Assembly: GCA_945893145.1 (NCBI GenBank)
Contig: CAMDDZ010000030.1
Location: 1 to 57,731 of the forward strand
Reading direction: 5' to 3'
DNA from: Rhodoplanes serenus
GTDB lineage: Bacteria; Pseudomonadota; Alphaproteobacteria; Rhizobiales; Xanthobacteraceae
DNA: 57,731 nt
In this document: positions 37,044 to 44,743 of the stretch, piece by piece
Layout: the number at the start of each line of letters is the position of its first letter
Position numbering within the stretch: position 1 is the first letter of the stretch
Translations under genes and position numbers: made by a program
The notes under the pieces: model-generated
The model's input: only the letters and a program-made list of their open reading frames with translations
What the model was told of the DNA's origin: nothing
The model's database searches: none

Positions 37044-37073
37044 CAAAATAAGCGGGCCCAAAATAAGCGGGCC
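37044..37073. repeat. 15-bp tandem duplication
   Basis: Two exact back-to-back copies of CAAAATAAGCGGGCC, in the leader region about 70 bp upstream of the EcfG-type promoter of the DUF2188 gene. A possible slippage site with no known role. Confidence 0.85.
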
Positions 37074-37141
37074 AAAGCGGCTCATGCAGCAAAGCATGAG
37101 CGGCCATCCAATTCGCGGCAGCAAATTGTTTGCCTCGGGCC

Positions 37142-37167
37142 GGAACCTCCCACAGAAACCGGACGTT
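37142..37167 (+). promoter_or_regulatory. EcfG-type promoter of the DUF2188 gene
   Basis: GGAAC at 37142-37146, 17-nt spacer, CGTT at 37164-37167, followed by an ATG 37 nt later at 37204. This fits the EcfG consensus GGAAC-N16/17-CGTT. Confidence 0.7.
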
Positions 37168-37203
37168 GGTGCTGACGTGAAATCTGACGCGGAAGGTCAA
37201 CTG

Positions 37204-37437
37204 ATGCCTGAAGCCCGCTACTTCATCGTCCGCAACGAGGATGCCTGGGCCATCAAGTTCGATAATGAGGAATTCGGCCCATACAAGACGCAGGCTGAAG
37301 CAATGCTGTTTGCCATCGACGCAGCTCATAAGCTCGGCGAGAACGGCGCAGCATCACAGGTTTGTCTCATGGGCGAAAACGGCCATTTCCGTCCGGAATG
37401 GACGTATGGCCGAGACGTTTATCCACCGAGCATCTGA
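37204..37437 (+). CDS. DUF2188-type small protein
   Basis: A 77-aa protein with YFIVRNEDAWAIKFDNEEFG then a KTQAEAMLFAIDAAHKLGE helix and WTYGRDVYPPS, matching DUF2188-type domain layout (beta hairpin plus helix, WTYG end). ATG 37204 has GGAAGG upstream. An EcfG promoter precedes it, so it is probably a general-stress gene. A longer upstream extension is not supported. Confidence 0.75.
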   Translation: MPEARYFIVRNEDAWAIKFDNEEFGPYKTQAEAMLFAIDAAHKLGENGAASQVCLMGENGHFRPEWTYGRDVYPPSI

Positions 37438-37453
37438 CGTGGCTTGATCGCCG

Positions 37454-37600
37454 TTCTTCAGGCGCAACACGCTCACCGGCGTAGAAGCCCGTCAGGGCTA
37501 TCTCGACCGCCCCGTCCTGGTCGTGCTGGTCGTCAGCCTGGCGTTGATCGCGGCGATCTTTGCCGTGATGGTGCCCGGCGTTTCGCTCGGCACGGCCTAA
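37454..37600 (+). pseudogene. Possible small membrane protein remnant without a start codon
   Basis: Reading the frame from 37454 gives FFRRNTLTGVEARQGYLDRP, then a hydrophobic helix (VLVVLVVSLALIAAIFAVM) and stop at 37598-37600. A stop (TGA 37445-37447) closes the frame upstream and no ATG, GTG or TTG lies before the helix. It looks like the end of a single-pass protein whose start has been lost, or a very early alternative start. Low confidence. Confidence 0.3.
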
Positions 37601-37782
37601 CCATCGCTGAGGCTCCTGACCTCAATCGCGCCTGCCTGAAACCCACAAAATCGCCGGAACCATTGACGTTCTGACTCGTTTGCTTTGCAGACGCGGCCGC
37701 TCCCGTCGGTCGCGCCGGCGCCGGGCGGTATTCACCCCCTCCCCCCGACAGAAGCCGTCCGGCGCACTAATTCCCGAAAGCA

Positions 37783-37815
37783 ATCAGCCCCGCTCGCACG
37801 GCGAGCGGGGCTGAT
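37783..37815 (-). terminator. Strong hairpin downstream of the 37892-38272 gene
   Basis: A perfect 15-bp stem (ATCAGCCCCGCTCGC with its complement) and a 3-nt loop, 77 bp past the minus-strand stop at 37892. On the minus strand the sequence beyond it begins TGCTTTC, a weak T-run. Likely a terminator. Confidence 0.55.
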
Positions 37816-37891
37816 GTGCAATTGGTGCGATACGTGAGATGCGCGCTTGTGATGACACGCGCAAGATGCGCGTTTGCGGCGCGCGGAGCCT

Positions 37892-38272
37892 TTAACGGTG
37901 ATCTCGGACCAGCTGATCGACCGCGCCCGGCAAATCGTCGAGATAGGCTCCCATGAAGAACGTCTCGCCGGCGCCGGTACCAAACAGACGATCGTAAGCA
38001 TCGATCATCGCGCGCACCTCATCGAGGCACGGCTGCACCGATTCGACGATCAACTCATTCACATCGCCAGCGCTGCTGAGAGTCTTGAACTTCGGATTTC
38101 CGGAAACCGTGCGAGCAATGCACTCGTTGGCGGATGAAATCAGCGGCCGGATCACCGCACGCTTCTGCTTCAACGACAGTTCAGTCGGGTCGCGGTCCGG
38201 TGCGGTCCGCGCGATGGTGTCAACCGAAACCGGGACAATCAGCGACGCTGCGACGAGCGCTGCAAGAATCAT
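37892..38272 (-). CDS. Putative secreted protein of unknown function
   Basis: A 126-aa protein with a likely signal peptide (MILAALVAASLIVPVSV) and a mostly alpha-helical mature part rich in charged residues. Two Cys (ANEC, QPC) could form a disulfide. I do not recognise a domain. It is oriented away from the DUF3309 gene and shares the stress-gene region, but no EcfG promoter was found on its strand. Confidence 0.6.
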   Translation of the reverse strand: MILAALVAASLIVPVSVDTIARTAPDRDPTELSLKQKRAVIRPLISSANECIARTVSGNPKFKTLSSAGDVNELIVESVQPCLDEVRAMIDAYDRLFGTGAGETFFMGAYLDDLPGAVDQLVRDHR

Positions 38273-38376
38273 GAAATTCCCCCAACCCCGAAATCATTTT
38301 AGCGAAACCGTACGAGGCAACCAGTGCGAAAATGTCACGCTCGTTGCGCAACTTGCTGCGCAAAGTTCCCGGCAAT

Positions 38377-38401
38377 GGAACTCCGCCAATGCGGCGGCGT
38401 T
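38377..38401 (+). promoter_or_regulatory. EcfG-type promoter of the DUF3309 gene
   Basis: GGAAC at 38377-38381, 16-nt spacer, CGTT at 38398-38401. The next start codon is the DUF3309 ATG at 38513, giving a 110-nt leader. It is an exact match to the consensus. Confidence 0.75.
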
Positions 38402-38512
38402 GCCTCCCGCAAGCCGCAATCGCGGCATTAACCGGCCTAAGTTGGCCAAGGACGAAAGAATATTCAGCGCGGGAATTGGAATAGTGCTTTCGCAAAAGCT
38501 GGGAGCTTCTCA

Positions 38513-38674
38513 ATGTCACTCGGTACAATTCTGCTCATCATATTGGTCCTCATTCTGGTCGGCGTGTTCCCGACCTGGCCGCACAGCTCGAACTGGGGCT
38601 ACTACCCGGCCGGCGGCATCGGAACGATCCTGGTTATCGTGTTGATCCTGTTGTTGCTCGGACGCCTCGGGTAA
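38513..38674 (+). CDS. DUF3309 small membrane protein
   Basis: A 53-aa hydrophobic protein beginning SLGTILLIILVLILVGVFP after Met, a loop TWPHSSNWGYYPAGGIG, then a second helix TILVIVLILLLLGRLG. This helix-WP...YYP-helix layout is the DUF3309 family. ATG 38513 has GGGAG 7 nt upstream. An exact EcfG promoter precedes it and a bidirectional terminator follows. Membrane role unknown. Confidence 0.85.
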   Translation: MSLGTILLIILVLILVGVFPTWPHSSNWGYYPAGGIGTILVIVLILLLLGRLG

Positions 38675-38691
38675 CGCCCGGCGTCGCTCCT

Positions 38692-38732
38692 AAAAACCAA
38701 AGGGCCTGCACGATGCGGGCCCTTTGGTTTTT
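38692..38732 (+). terminator. Bidirectional intrinsic terminator
   Basis: A 15-bp perfect stem AAAAACCAAAGGGCC/complement with a 10-12-nt loop and T5 at its 3' end (and A5 at the 5' end, so it also works for the minus-strand gene ending at 38751). Confidence 0.85.
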
Positions 38733-38750
38733 GTGCGAGGGGTGGAAAAT

Positions 38751-39284
38751 CTAGCCGGCGAGCTTGTTGCTTTGCGCGTCCGCCATACAGCGCCCGGTGT
38801 GATGGGCCATCGAAGGCTGCGCCACCGGGCTGAACGATGACTCGCAAGCAAACGGCAGCTTGGCGGGGACCTGAGTCGGCGCTTTCTGTTCGCGGGCCTG
38901 CTCGCGCGGCACCTCGATCGGCAGAGGCCGAACCACGGCGCCACTGTTTTGCCGGACCGTAACCTTGGGCAGCATCACGCCTTTGGTGATCACCGTGACG
39001 TTGCTGACCGGATCGGTCCGGAACAACTCGCGGCCAGCGCGGTCGCGATAGACGATGGCGGCGTCGCGGAGGCCAACCACCTCGACGGTGGTGATCTCAA
39101 CCGGCGTTGCGGAGGCCGGAAGCATCACGGCGCGATCGCTCTTGCGTGCAGCATTCGACACCGGCGCGATGTGTACCGGCGTGGCAGGCGCCCAGCCGCT
39201 GACGAGCCTGGTCGCAGGCGGAATGACGTCCAGCGCCATGAATACGGCAAGACCGCCGACCACGTATGGGAACACTTGGATCAT
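38751..39284 (-). CDS. Hypothetical protein with N-terminal membrane helix
   Basis: A 177-aa protein, MIQVFPYVVGGLAVFMALDV then a polar, Pro-rich stretch and a core with EVVGLRDAAIVYRDRAGREL, NVTVITKGVMLPKVTV. The C-terminus has two Cys (PFACESS, GRCMAD). I see no catalytic motif. Start ATG 39284 (shorter) is preferred over the in-frame MEGRY reading. It ends at the shared terminator and precedes the kinase gene. Confidence 0.6.
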   Translation of the reverse strand: MIQVFPYVVGGLAVFMALDVIPPATRLVSGWAPATPVHIAPVSNAARKSDRAVMLPASATPVEITTVEVVGLRDAAIVYRDRAGRELFRTDPVSNVTVITKGVMLPKVTVRQNSGAVVRPLPIEVPREQAREQKAPTQVPAKLPFACESSFSPVAQPSMAHHTGRCMADAQSNKLAG

Positions 39285-39353
39285 GGGATATCTCCCCTCC
39301 ATGGAGCCTCCGCGGACGCGAGCACACTCCGGACGAGGCTTGATTTCGGCGCA

Positions 39354-41246
39354 TCAACGCGCGGCAGTGTTCGGGGGTTCCACGCCGGGGGTGGGTTCGC
39401 CGGCCAGATTCGCCGGCGGAATGATGATTCGGCATTGCACGCCTTCGGCGCCGAACGTCAGCTTTACGTCGGCGTCGAGTGAGCGGGATAAGTTGCGTTC
39501 GATAACCAACCGGCCGAAGCCGCGGCGTTCGGGCGCTGTCACCACGGGGCCCCCGGTCTCGGCCCACAGAACCTCGACGCCCGAGCCGTCGGAGGGCGGC
39601 AGCCGCCGCCAGTTGACCGCCACCCGTCCGGCTGGGTTCGAAAGCGCGCCATACCTCGCCGCGTTGGTGGCAAGTTCGTGCAGCGCCAGCCCGAGGCTCT
39701 GCGCCGCTTCCGGCTTGAGCAGGAATGACGGGCCTTCGGCCGTGAGCTGCGGCCGCTCGCGGTCGAGATATTGACCGAGCTGCGAATGCACCAGCTCGGA
39801 CAATGACGCGCCGTACCAGCTCTCCTGCACCAGCAGATCGTGAGAAGCGGCAAGCGCTTGCAAACGCGCGCTGAATTGCTCGAGAAACTCATCGATCCGG
39901 CCGGTGTGATGCGCGGTCTGCCGCGCCATCGCCTGGATGACGGCCAGCAGATTCTTCGAGCGATGCGTCAGCTCGCGCATCAACTCGCGCAGGTGCGCTT
40001 CGCCGGCCTTGCGCGCCGTGACATCGACGGCAGCTCCGGTCAGGCCAACGATGGCACCAGTCACGTCGCGCAGCGGCTCGATGTGCATGTCGTACCAGCG
40101 CGGCGCCCCGCCATCGGCGATGCGGAATTCGCCGTCTTTCGCCTGACCGCCGCCGAGCACCTCACGCTTGAGCGTGACGAGTGGCGCGCGATCCTGCTCG
40201 GGCACGATGGCGCCATCGTCGCGGCCAACGATGTCTTCGATCTTGCGCCCGTACATGGGATTGTTGATCGAGGTGTATCGAAGCTCGCGATCCTGCGTGA
40301 ACACCGTGACGTGAGAGCCGCGCAGCGCGGTTTCATAGCGCTGCAATGCGGTGCCAAGCTCCTCGGTCAGCCGGCGCTGTTCGCTTTCGAGCAGGCGGAT
40401 ACGGCTGATGTCGATGGCCGCGCAGGTGATGCCGTCGGGGGTACCGTCGAGGCCGAACGCCGGATCGATATGGAGCGCAAACAGGGCGCGCCGCTCCGGC
40501 ATCACATAAGCCGCCTCGCAGTCTTCCGGCTTGCCGCTCGCCAGCACGCGCCGCTTCACCGCAACCACCGCATCGTGCTCCGGCGACGGCACGATCTCGT
40601 CATCGCTGCGGCCGATCATCTGTGCGGCGGCGTCCTCGCCGCGCGGGCTGTACATCCAGGTGTATTTGAGATCGCGGTCCTGTGAGAACACATAGACCTG
40701 AGCGCCATTCAGCGCCGTCTCGAACCGCGCCTTTACCAGACTGAGTTCGCGGGTGCGCGTCTCGACACGGCTTTCGAGTTCGCGCCGCGCGGCTTCGAGC
40801 TCGCGCAGCGTGACCTCGTGCGCCTCCGCCTCCCGGCGCAGCCGCTCATTGACCTCGGCAAGCTGGCCCGACGACGGCACGCGAACGAGCGATGGCAGCA
40901 GCGGCCAGACCAGCGCAATCGTGATGCCCGACAGCACGGCGGTCACGCCCTTGGCGACGCCGAGCAGTCCATAGAGCGGATACCAATTCTCCAGGATGCC
41001 GAGCAGATGGCTGACGCCGGCGGCGAGAATGAAGCCGCCGAACAACCACGCCACCACGCGATACTCGCCAATCAGACCGGTGCGATGCCGCAGGTACCAA
41101 TAGATGCCGAACGGAATGGTCAGGAAACACAGCGCGATCATGGCGTCGGACGCCGCGTGCAGCACGACCAGATCCGAACGCCAGTGCAAGCACTCGCCGC
41201 GCGAGAGATCGCTGGGTCCACCGAACAGCCAATCCAACACAGACAT
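39354..41246 (-). CDS. HWE-family sensor histidine kinase with ethylene-receptor-like membrane domain
   Basis: A 630-aa kinase. Residues 30-118 form three membrane helices resembling the ethylene-binding domain of ETR1: Asp34, Ile44, Pro45 and His80 match ETR1 D25, I35, P36 and H69, but the copper Cys65 is Ala76 and Y32 is Phe41. A coiled coil follows (125-170), then two PAS modules (about 175-290 and 300-415), then an HWE kinase core with ELTHRSKNLLAVIQAMARQT near 430, the N-box HELATNAARYGALS and a final IERNLSRSLDADVKLTFG. The HWE class often signals to PhyR-type regulators, and phyR lies 1.4 kb away. Start ATG 41246 has GGGG nearby. Confidence 0.88.
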   Translation of the reverse strand: MSVLDWLFGGPSDLSRGECLHWRSDLVVLHAASDAMIALCFLTIPFGIYWYLRHRTGLIGEYRVVAWLFGGFILAAGVSHLLGILENWYPLYGLLGVAKGVTAVLSGITIALVWPLLPSLVRVPSSGQLAEVNERLRREAEAHEVTLRELEAARRELESRVETRTRELSLVKARFETALNGAQVYVFSQDRDLKYTWMYSPRGEDAAAQMIGRSDDEIVPSPEHDAVVAVKRRVLASGKPEDCEAAYVMPERRALFALHIDPAFGLDGTPDGITCAAIDISRIRLLESEQRRLTEELGTALQRYETALRGSHVTVFTQDRELRYTSINNPMYGRKIEDIVGRDDGAIVPEQDRAPLVTLKREVLGGGQAKDGEFRIADGGAPRWYDMHIEPLRDVTGAIVGLTGAAVDVTARKAGEAHLRELMRELTHRSKNLLAVIQAMARQTAHHTGRIDEFLEQFSARLQALAASHDLLVQESWYGASLSELVHSQLGQYLDRERPQLTAEGPSFLLKPEAAQSLGLALHELATNAARYGALSNPAGRVAVNWRRLPPSDGSGVEVLWAETGGPVVTAPERRGFGRLVIERNLSRSLDADVKLTFGAEGVQCRIIIPPANLAGEPTPGVEPPNTAAR

Positions 41247-41337
41247 CGTCGACCCCATTCGTCTCGTGGCCCGGAGCCCCGCGGCCGGCTGGCGATTGCT
41301 CGGCGATCGTCGTCGGGATTTTCCGGCCGTCTCGGGA

Positions 41338-41362
41338 AACGCCGGAGCTGCCTAATGTTTCC
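41338..41362 (-). promoter_or_regulatory. Candidate EcfG-type promoter of the HWE kinase
   Basis: Minus strand: GGAAA (one mismatch to GGAAC) at 41362-41358, 16-nt spacer, CGTT at 41341-41338, then 91 nt to the kinase start. Confidence 0.45.
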
Positions 41363-41557
41363 TGCGCGGCGACGACAGAACGTGCCGATAGAACCGTTCA
41401 GACAACGGCCGCCATTCTGTCGCGGTGCGGTAACGGCGCGCGCACTGCGACACCGAGCGCCGTGAAGCGTTTCGACGATCGGAACCAATTCGAGACAAAT
41501 CAATTGTCGAGGGTAACCGGCCGCGATTCCCCCTCCCCTCGTGCTCGGCCGGCGTAT

Positions 41558-41587
41558 TAGGCGTAGCCGACTCGTCGGCTACGCCTA
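41558..41587 (+). terminator. Orphan hairpin in the kinase-DUF883 spacer
   Basis: A 13-bp perfect stem (TAGGCGTAGCCGA and complement) with loop CTCG, followed by TTCATTTT. No plus-strand gene lies upstream of it in the 41247-41720 spacer, so it could end an unannotated small RNA or be a mere palindrome. Confidence 0.4.
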
Positions 41588-41634
41588 TTCATTTTGGTTG
41601 GGCGTCGCCGATCGGCTGCCTGCCGGGCGAAAAT

Positions 41635-41659
41635 GGAACTCGGAACCCTCGAAAGCGTT
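41635..41659 (+). promoter_or_regulatory. EcfG-type promoter of the DUF883 gene
   Basis: GGAAC at 41635-41639, 16-nt spacer, CGTT at 41656-41659, 61 nt before the ATG at 41721. Exact consensus match. Confidence 0.8.
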
Positions 41660-41720
41660 GTGTTGCCAGCGATCCGCGGCCGTCCCAACGCCGCATCATG
41701 ACTGGCACGAGGAACAGACC

Positions 41721-42083
41721 ATGGCTCGGAAACAGAACGGCCGAAAAACGTCCAATACGTCGGAAGACGCCGCCGAAATTGAGCGTGAGATCGGCCAGTT
41801 GATGCGCGATCTCGAAACTCGCCTCGGCCGGCTTAACACGCTGACACGCCGCGGCGCATCGCATGCCGCACACGAAGCCAGCGACTACGTTTCCGAAACG
41901 CTCTCCGACACCGCCGATCGGCTGCGCAATGGCGCAAACACGGTGACGGACGAAGCCTCACGCTTTGGCAGCGAGGCCTTGCGCAAGGTGGAGGACGAAA
42001 TCGAACAGCGCCCTTTGCTGACGCTGGCGATCGCCGCCGGCATCGGATTCCTCGCCGGAATGGCCGGGCGGCGCCACCACTAA
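41721..42083 (+). CDS. DUF883 (ElaB/YqjD-type) membrane-anchored protein
   Basis: A 120-aa protein with a long amphipathic charged helix (DAAEIEREIGQLMRDLETR) and a C-terminal membrane anchor LLTLAIAAGIGFLAGMAGRR, the ElaB/YgaM/YqjD arrangement. E. coli YqjD and ElaB bind ribosomes and the membrane in stationary phase. ATG 41721 has GAGGA upstream. It follows an exact EcfG promoter and is 11 bp before a holin-like gene, resembling the E. coli yqjD-yqjE pair. Confidence 0.88.
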   Translation: MARKQNGRKTSNTSEDAAEIEREIGQLMRDLETRLGRLNTLTRRGASHAAHEASDYVSETLSDTADRLRNGANTVTDEASRFGSEALRKVEDEIEQRPLLTLAIAAGIGFLAGMAGRRHH

Positions 42084-42094
42084 CGGGTCCCGTC

Positions 42095-42469
42095 ATGCGA
42101 ATCTCCGAAATGGTAAAGGCGGCTCTCAGCGGAGCCACCGCCAGGCTTCGGCGCGACGCCATCGCGTATGCGGGCCTTGCGGTGTGCGCAGTGGCGGTGA
42201 TTATTCTCCTCGCCGGAGCGTCCGTGCTGGCACTGGAGCCGGTCGTCGGCCCAGTCTATGCGCGGTTGATCGCGGCCGGCGCGTTCATCGTGATCGCCGG
42301 GGCCATCGTGATTGCACTGCGGCTTGCGAACCAACCGCGCCGTCCCGTCGCCGCGGTCAAGGCACAGGCTGAGCCCGCGCCGGCGAACGCACAGTTCGCG
42401 CAGATTGCGATGATCGTCGAAGCCGTGATGCTCGGCTATTCACTGTCGCGCCGGCCCGACCGGCGCTAG
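42095..42469 (+). CDS. Holin-X/YqjE-like membrane protein
   Basis: A 124-aa protein with two adjacent helices (about residues 25-45 and 55-75) and a basic, polar C-terminal tail. It is the YqjE-like partner of DUF883 proteins by position and layout. Probably in one transcript with the gene before it and ends at the terminator at 42556. Confidence 0.75.
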   Translation: MRISEMVKAALSGATARLRRDAIAYAGLAVCAVAVIILLAGASVLALEPVVGPVYARLIAAGAFIVIAGAIVIALRLANQPRRPVAAVKAQAEPAPANAQFAQIAMIVEAVMLGYSLSRRPDRR

Positions 42470-42555
42470 CCGGCCACCCAAAACTCTTTCCAATTGTTCC
42501 GACGCGCCGCGCCTATAGCGCGTTCACGCGCTGATGATGTTCGACCGAAACGAAG

Positions 42556-42601
42556 CAGCCTCTGATCCGATTTGAATCGGATCAGAGGCTGAATGTTTTT
42601 T
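42556..42601 (+). terminator. Intrinsic terminator after the DUF883 operon
   Basis: A 16-bp stem (42556-42571 with 42576-42591) and loop TTGA, then AATG and a T6 run. It lies 87 bp after the plus-strand stop and just past the end of phyR on the other strand. Confidence 0.8.
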
Positions 42602-42616
42602 CAGTGATATGCGGTG

Positions 42617-43420
42617 TCAGGCTGACCGGCGTTCAGGCCGTCGCGCCTTGCGCTCGAAGAACAGCGCCTGACCGATCACCGCCGCCACCGTCGAAGGCTG
42701 GAACGGCTTTGCGATCAGGAACGCAGGCTCCGGCCGCTCGCCCGTGAGGAAGCGCTCCGGATAGGCGGTGATGAAAATCACCGGCACTTCGAAGGAACGC
42801 AGCAGCTCGTTGACCGCGTCGAGGCCTGAGCTGCCGTCCGCCAACTGGATGTCGGCGAGGATCAGGCCAGGCCGCTTGGTCTTGGCGAGCGTCACCGCCG
42901 CCGAATGGGTGCGAGCAACGCCAAGCACTCGATGGCCGGCGCTTTCGACCAGCGACTCCAGATCCATGGCGATGAAGGTCTCGTCCTCGATGATGAGAAC
43001 ATCGGTCGCGATTTCGGCCGCAAGCTCGCGCCCGGATTCCTCGACCAGGCCGCGCAGCGTCGGCACGTCGGTGTCGAGGATTTGCGATGCGTCCTCCTCC
43101 GAGAAGCCTTCGAGCGCGATGAGCAGGAACGCCTGCCGCGGGCGCGGCGTGATGCGGCCAAGCCGTTGCTCGACCGGGAGCTTGGCATCGACCGCTGGTT
43201 CGGCAGTGCCATTCACCACCACTGAATTCCAGATTTTGGTGAAAAGCCGATAGAGCGCGACCCGGGGCCCACCAGGGCCATCCAGCACGCTCCGGTCCTC
43301 GATGACCGCCTCCAGGGTCGCCGCCACATAGGCGTCGCCGGAATGCTGACTGCCGGTCAGGGCGCGTGCGTAGCGGCGCAGATAAGGCAAATGCTGGGCA
43401 ACCGCTTGTGATGTCGACAC
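42617..43420 (-). CDS. phyR: PhyR general stress response regulator
   Basis: A 267-aa protein. Residues 1-130 form an inactive sigma-like domain: ARALTGSQHSGDAYVAATLE (sigma2-like) and RQAFLLIALEGFSEEDASQI (sigma4-like). Residues 138-255 are a receiver with acidic DVLIIEDETFIAMDLESL, phosphoacceptor Asp in LILADIQLADGSSG and late Lys in FLIAKPFQP. When phosphorylated, PhyR binds NepR and frees EcfG. It is divergent from nepR-ecfG. A GGAAC on its strand at 43490 has no CGTT at the proper distance. Confidence 0.95.
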   Translation of the reverse strand: MSTSQAVAQHLPYLRRYARALTGSQHSGDAYVAATLEAVIEDRSVLDGPGGPRVALYRLFTKIWNSVVVNGTAEPAVDAKLPVEQRLGRITPRPRQAFLLIALEGFSEEDASQILDTDVPTLRGLVEESGRELAAEIATDVLIIEDETFIAMDLESLVESAGHRVLGVARTHSAAVTLAKTKRPGLILADIQLADGSSGLDAVNELLRSFEVPVIFITAYPERFLTGERPEPAFLIAKPFQPSTVAAVIGQALFFERKARRPERRSA

Positions 43421-43497
43421 TCGACCCTCCCGTTAGCTCAATGAAAACATTAGTTGTTTGCGGTTAATTCGCCAGCCTAAAAAAAGTTCCAACAGGG

Positions 43498-43522
43498 GGA
43501 ACAATACCTGATTGGGTGCGTT
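43498..43522 (+). promoter_or_regulatory. EcfG-type promoter of nepR-ecfG
   Basis: GGAAC at 43498-43502, 16-nt spacer, CGTT at 43519-43522, 91 nt before the nepR start. It gives EcfG positive autoregulation. Confidence 0.85.
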
Positions 43523-43613
43523 GGGAACTGTTGCAAGCAGATTAAACCTGCGCAGTTTCGAGGCGCCGGGTGTTGCGGGGGGGCCTGCGAACCAAAAGGA
43601 CGCGGGGATCAGT

Positions 43614-43850
43614 ATGGACGACCACGACCGAAAAGACGAACCGCCAGACAACACAATTCCGATGGACACCAGACAAACCACGACCAAACGAGGCAAAGGC
43701 GGAGGTCTTGGGCGTGATGTCCAGGCCAAGATCGGCCAACAGCTGCGCTCCTACTACGACGGCTTGATCGAACCCACTCCGGATCGCTTTGTCGATCTCC
43801 TGCGCGAGCTCGACAAACCCGGCGGCAAGGGGTCAGCAAATGAACCTTGA
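43614..43850 (+). CDS. nepR: NepR anti-sigma factor
   Basis: A 78-aa protein. The conserved NepR helix region is LGRDVQAKIGQQLRSYYDGL, followed by EPTPDRFVDLLRELD. It binds EcfG in unstressed cells and PhyR under stress. The 11-nt overlap with ecfG keeps the two proteins in step. An N-terminal polar tail (residues 1-30) is poorly conserved in the family. Confidence 0.93.
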   Translation: MDDHDRKDEPPDNTIPMDTRQTTTKRGKGGGLGRDVQAKIGQQLRSYYDGLIEPTPDRFVDLLRELDKPGGKGSANEP

Positions 43851-44388
43851 CCCAACACTGCGTGACACCGTCCTCGCCACGGTGCCGAGCCTGCGCGCGT
43901 TCGCGATCTCGCTGAGCGGCAACGTGGACCGTGCCGACGACCTCGTGCAGGAGACGCTCCTTCGTGCGCTCGCCAATATCGACTCGTTTCAACCCGGCAC
44001 CAACATGTCGGCCTGGCTGTTCACGATCCTGCGCAACCTGTTCCGGTCGGAGTACCGCAAACGGCGGCGCGAGGTCGAGGACGCCGAAGGTCATTACGCC
44101 GAGACTTTGAAATCGCTGCCGGAACAGACCAGCCGGGTCGAATTCCGGGAATTCCACACCGCGCTCGTCAAACTCCCGACCGATCAACGCGAGGCGCTGA
44201 TCCTGGTCGGCGCGTCGGGCTTCTCCTACGAGGAGGCGGCCGAGATCTGCGGCTGCGCCGTCGGCACCATCAAGAGCCGCGTCAATCGCGCACGCACGCG
44301 CCTCGCGCAATTGCTCTCGATCGACAACGCCAACGATTTCGGTCCCGATCTCACGACGCGGACGGTGCTGGCCGGCAACGACCGCTAG
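43840..44388 (+). CDS. ecfG: EcfG sigma factor (sigma70 family, ECF15)
   Basis: A 182-aa ECF sigma factor. Sigma2: NVDRADDLVQETLLRALANI then PGTNMSAWLFTILRNLFRSE and YRKRRREVED. Sigma4: LPTDQREALILVGASGFSYE, EEAAEICGCAVGTIKSRVNR. It directs transcription from GGAAC-N16/17-CGTT promoters, several of which surround it. The start ATG 43840 overlaps the end of nepR by 11 nt. Confidence 0.95.
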   Translation: MNLDPTLRDTVLATVPSLRAFAISLSGNVDRADDLVQETLLRALANIDSFQPGTNMSAWLFTILRNLFRSEYRKRRREVEDAEGHYAETLKSLPEQTSRVEFREFHTALVKLPTDQREALILVGASGFSYEEAAEICGCAVGTIKSRVNRARTRLAQLLSIDNANDFGPDLTTRTVLAGNDR

Positions 44389-44428
44389 CCTATCTCAACT
44401 CACCTCTATCACTCGCAGCAGACACAAA

Positions 44429-44470
44429 CGCGGCTTCGCCCGGAGTGATCCGGGCGAAGCCGCGAGTTTT
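44429..44470 (+). terminator. Terminator after ecfG
   Basis: A 15-bp perfect stem (44429-44443 with 44450-44464) and 6-nt loop, then AGTTTTG. It also serves the DUF1328 gene on the other strand. Confidence 0.8.
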
Positions 44471-44511
44471 GTAATTTGTGTTGTCTCGTTGAAATCTTGC
44501 GACGAGGCCCG

Positions 44512-44691
44512 CTACGGCATCGTCGGGGTTCGGCCGCGGATCAGGGCAACGATGGCCGAGATCACGAACAGCACGATTGCCACGAAAAAGATGATCCGGG
44601 CAATGTCCACCGCAAAGACAGCGATGCCGCCGAAGCCGAAGATGGCCGCAACCAGCGCGACGATCAGGAAGGTGATGGCCCAACCCAGCAT
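44512..44691 (-). CDS. DUF1328 small membrane protein
   Basis: A 59-aa protein, [20 protein letters not shown] as the first helix and [20 protein letters not shown] as the second, the DUF1328 family pattern. ATG 44691 has AAGGAG upstream. It is probably another EcfG target through the near-consensus promoter at 44744-44768. Confidence 0.85.
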   Translation of the reverse strand: MLGWAITFLIVALVAAIFGFGGIAVFAVDIARIIFFVAIVLFVISAIVALIRGRTPTMP

Positions 44692-44743
44692 GATGAGCTC
44701 TCCTTGAATGGTTTCGCGGCGGCACGCGCCGCACTCGCTGATC

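Noticed and set aside
43466..43490. EcfG-type promoter for phyR on the minus strand
   Set aside because: GGAAC is present at 43490-43486, but the -10 at 16 nt reads AATT rather than CGTT.
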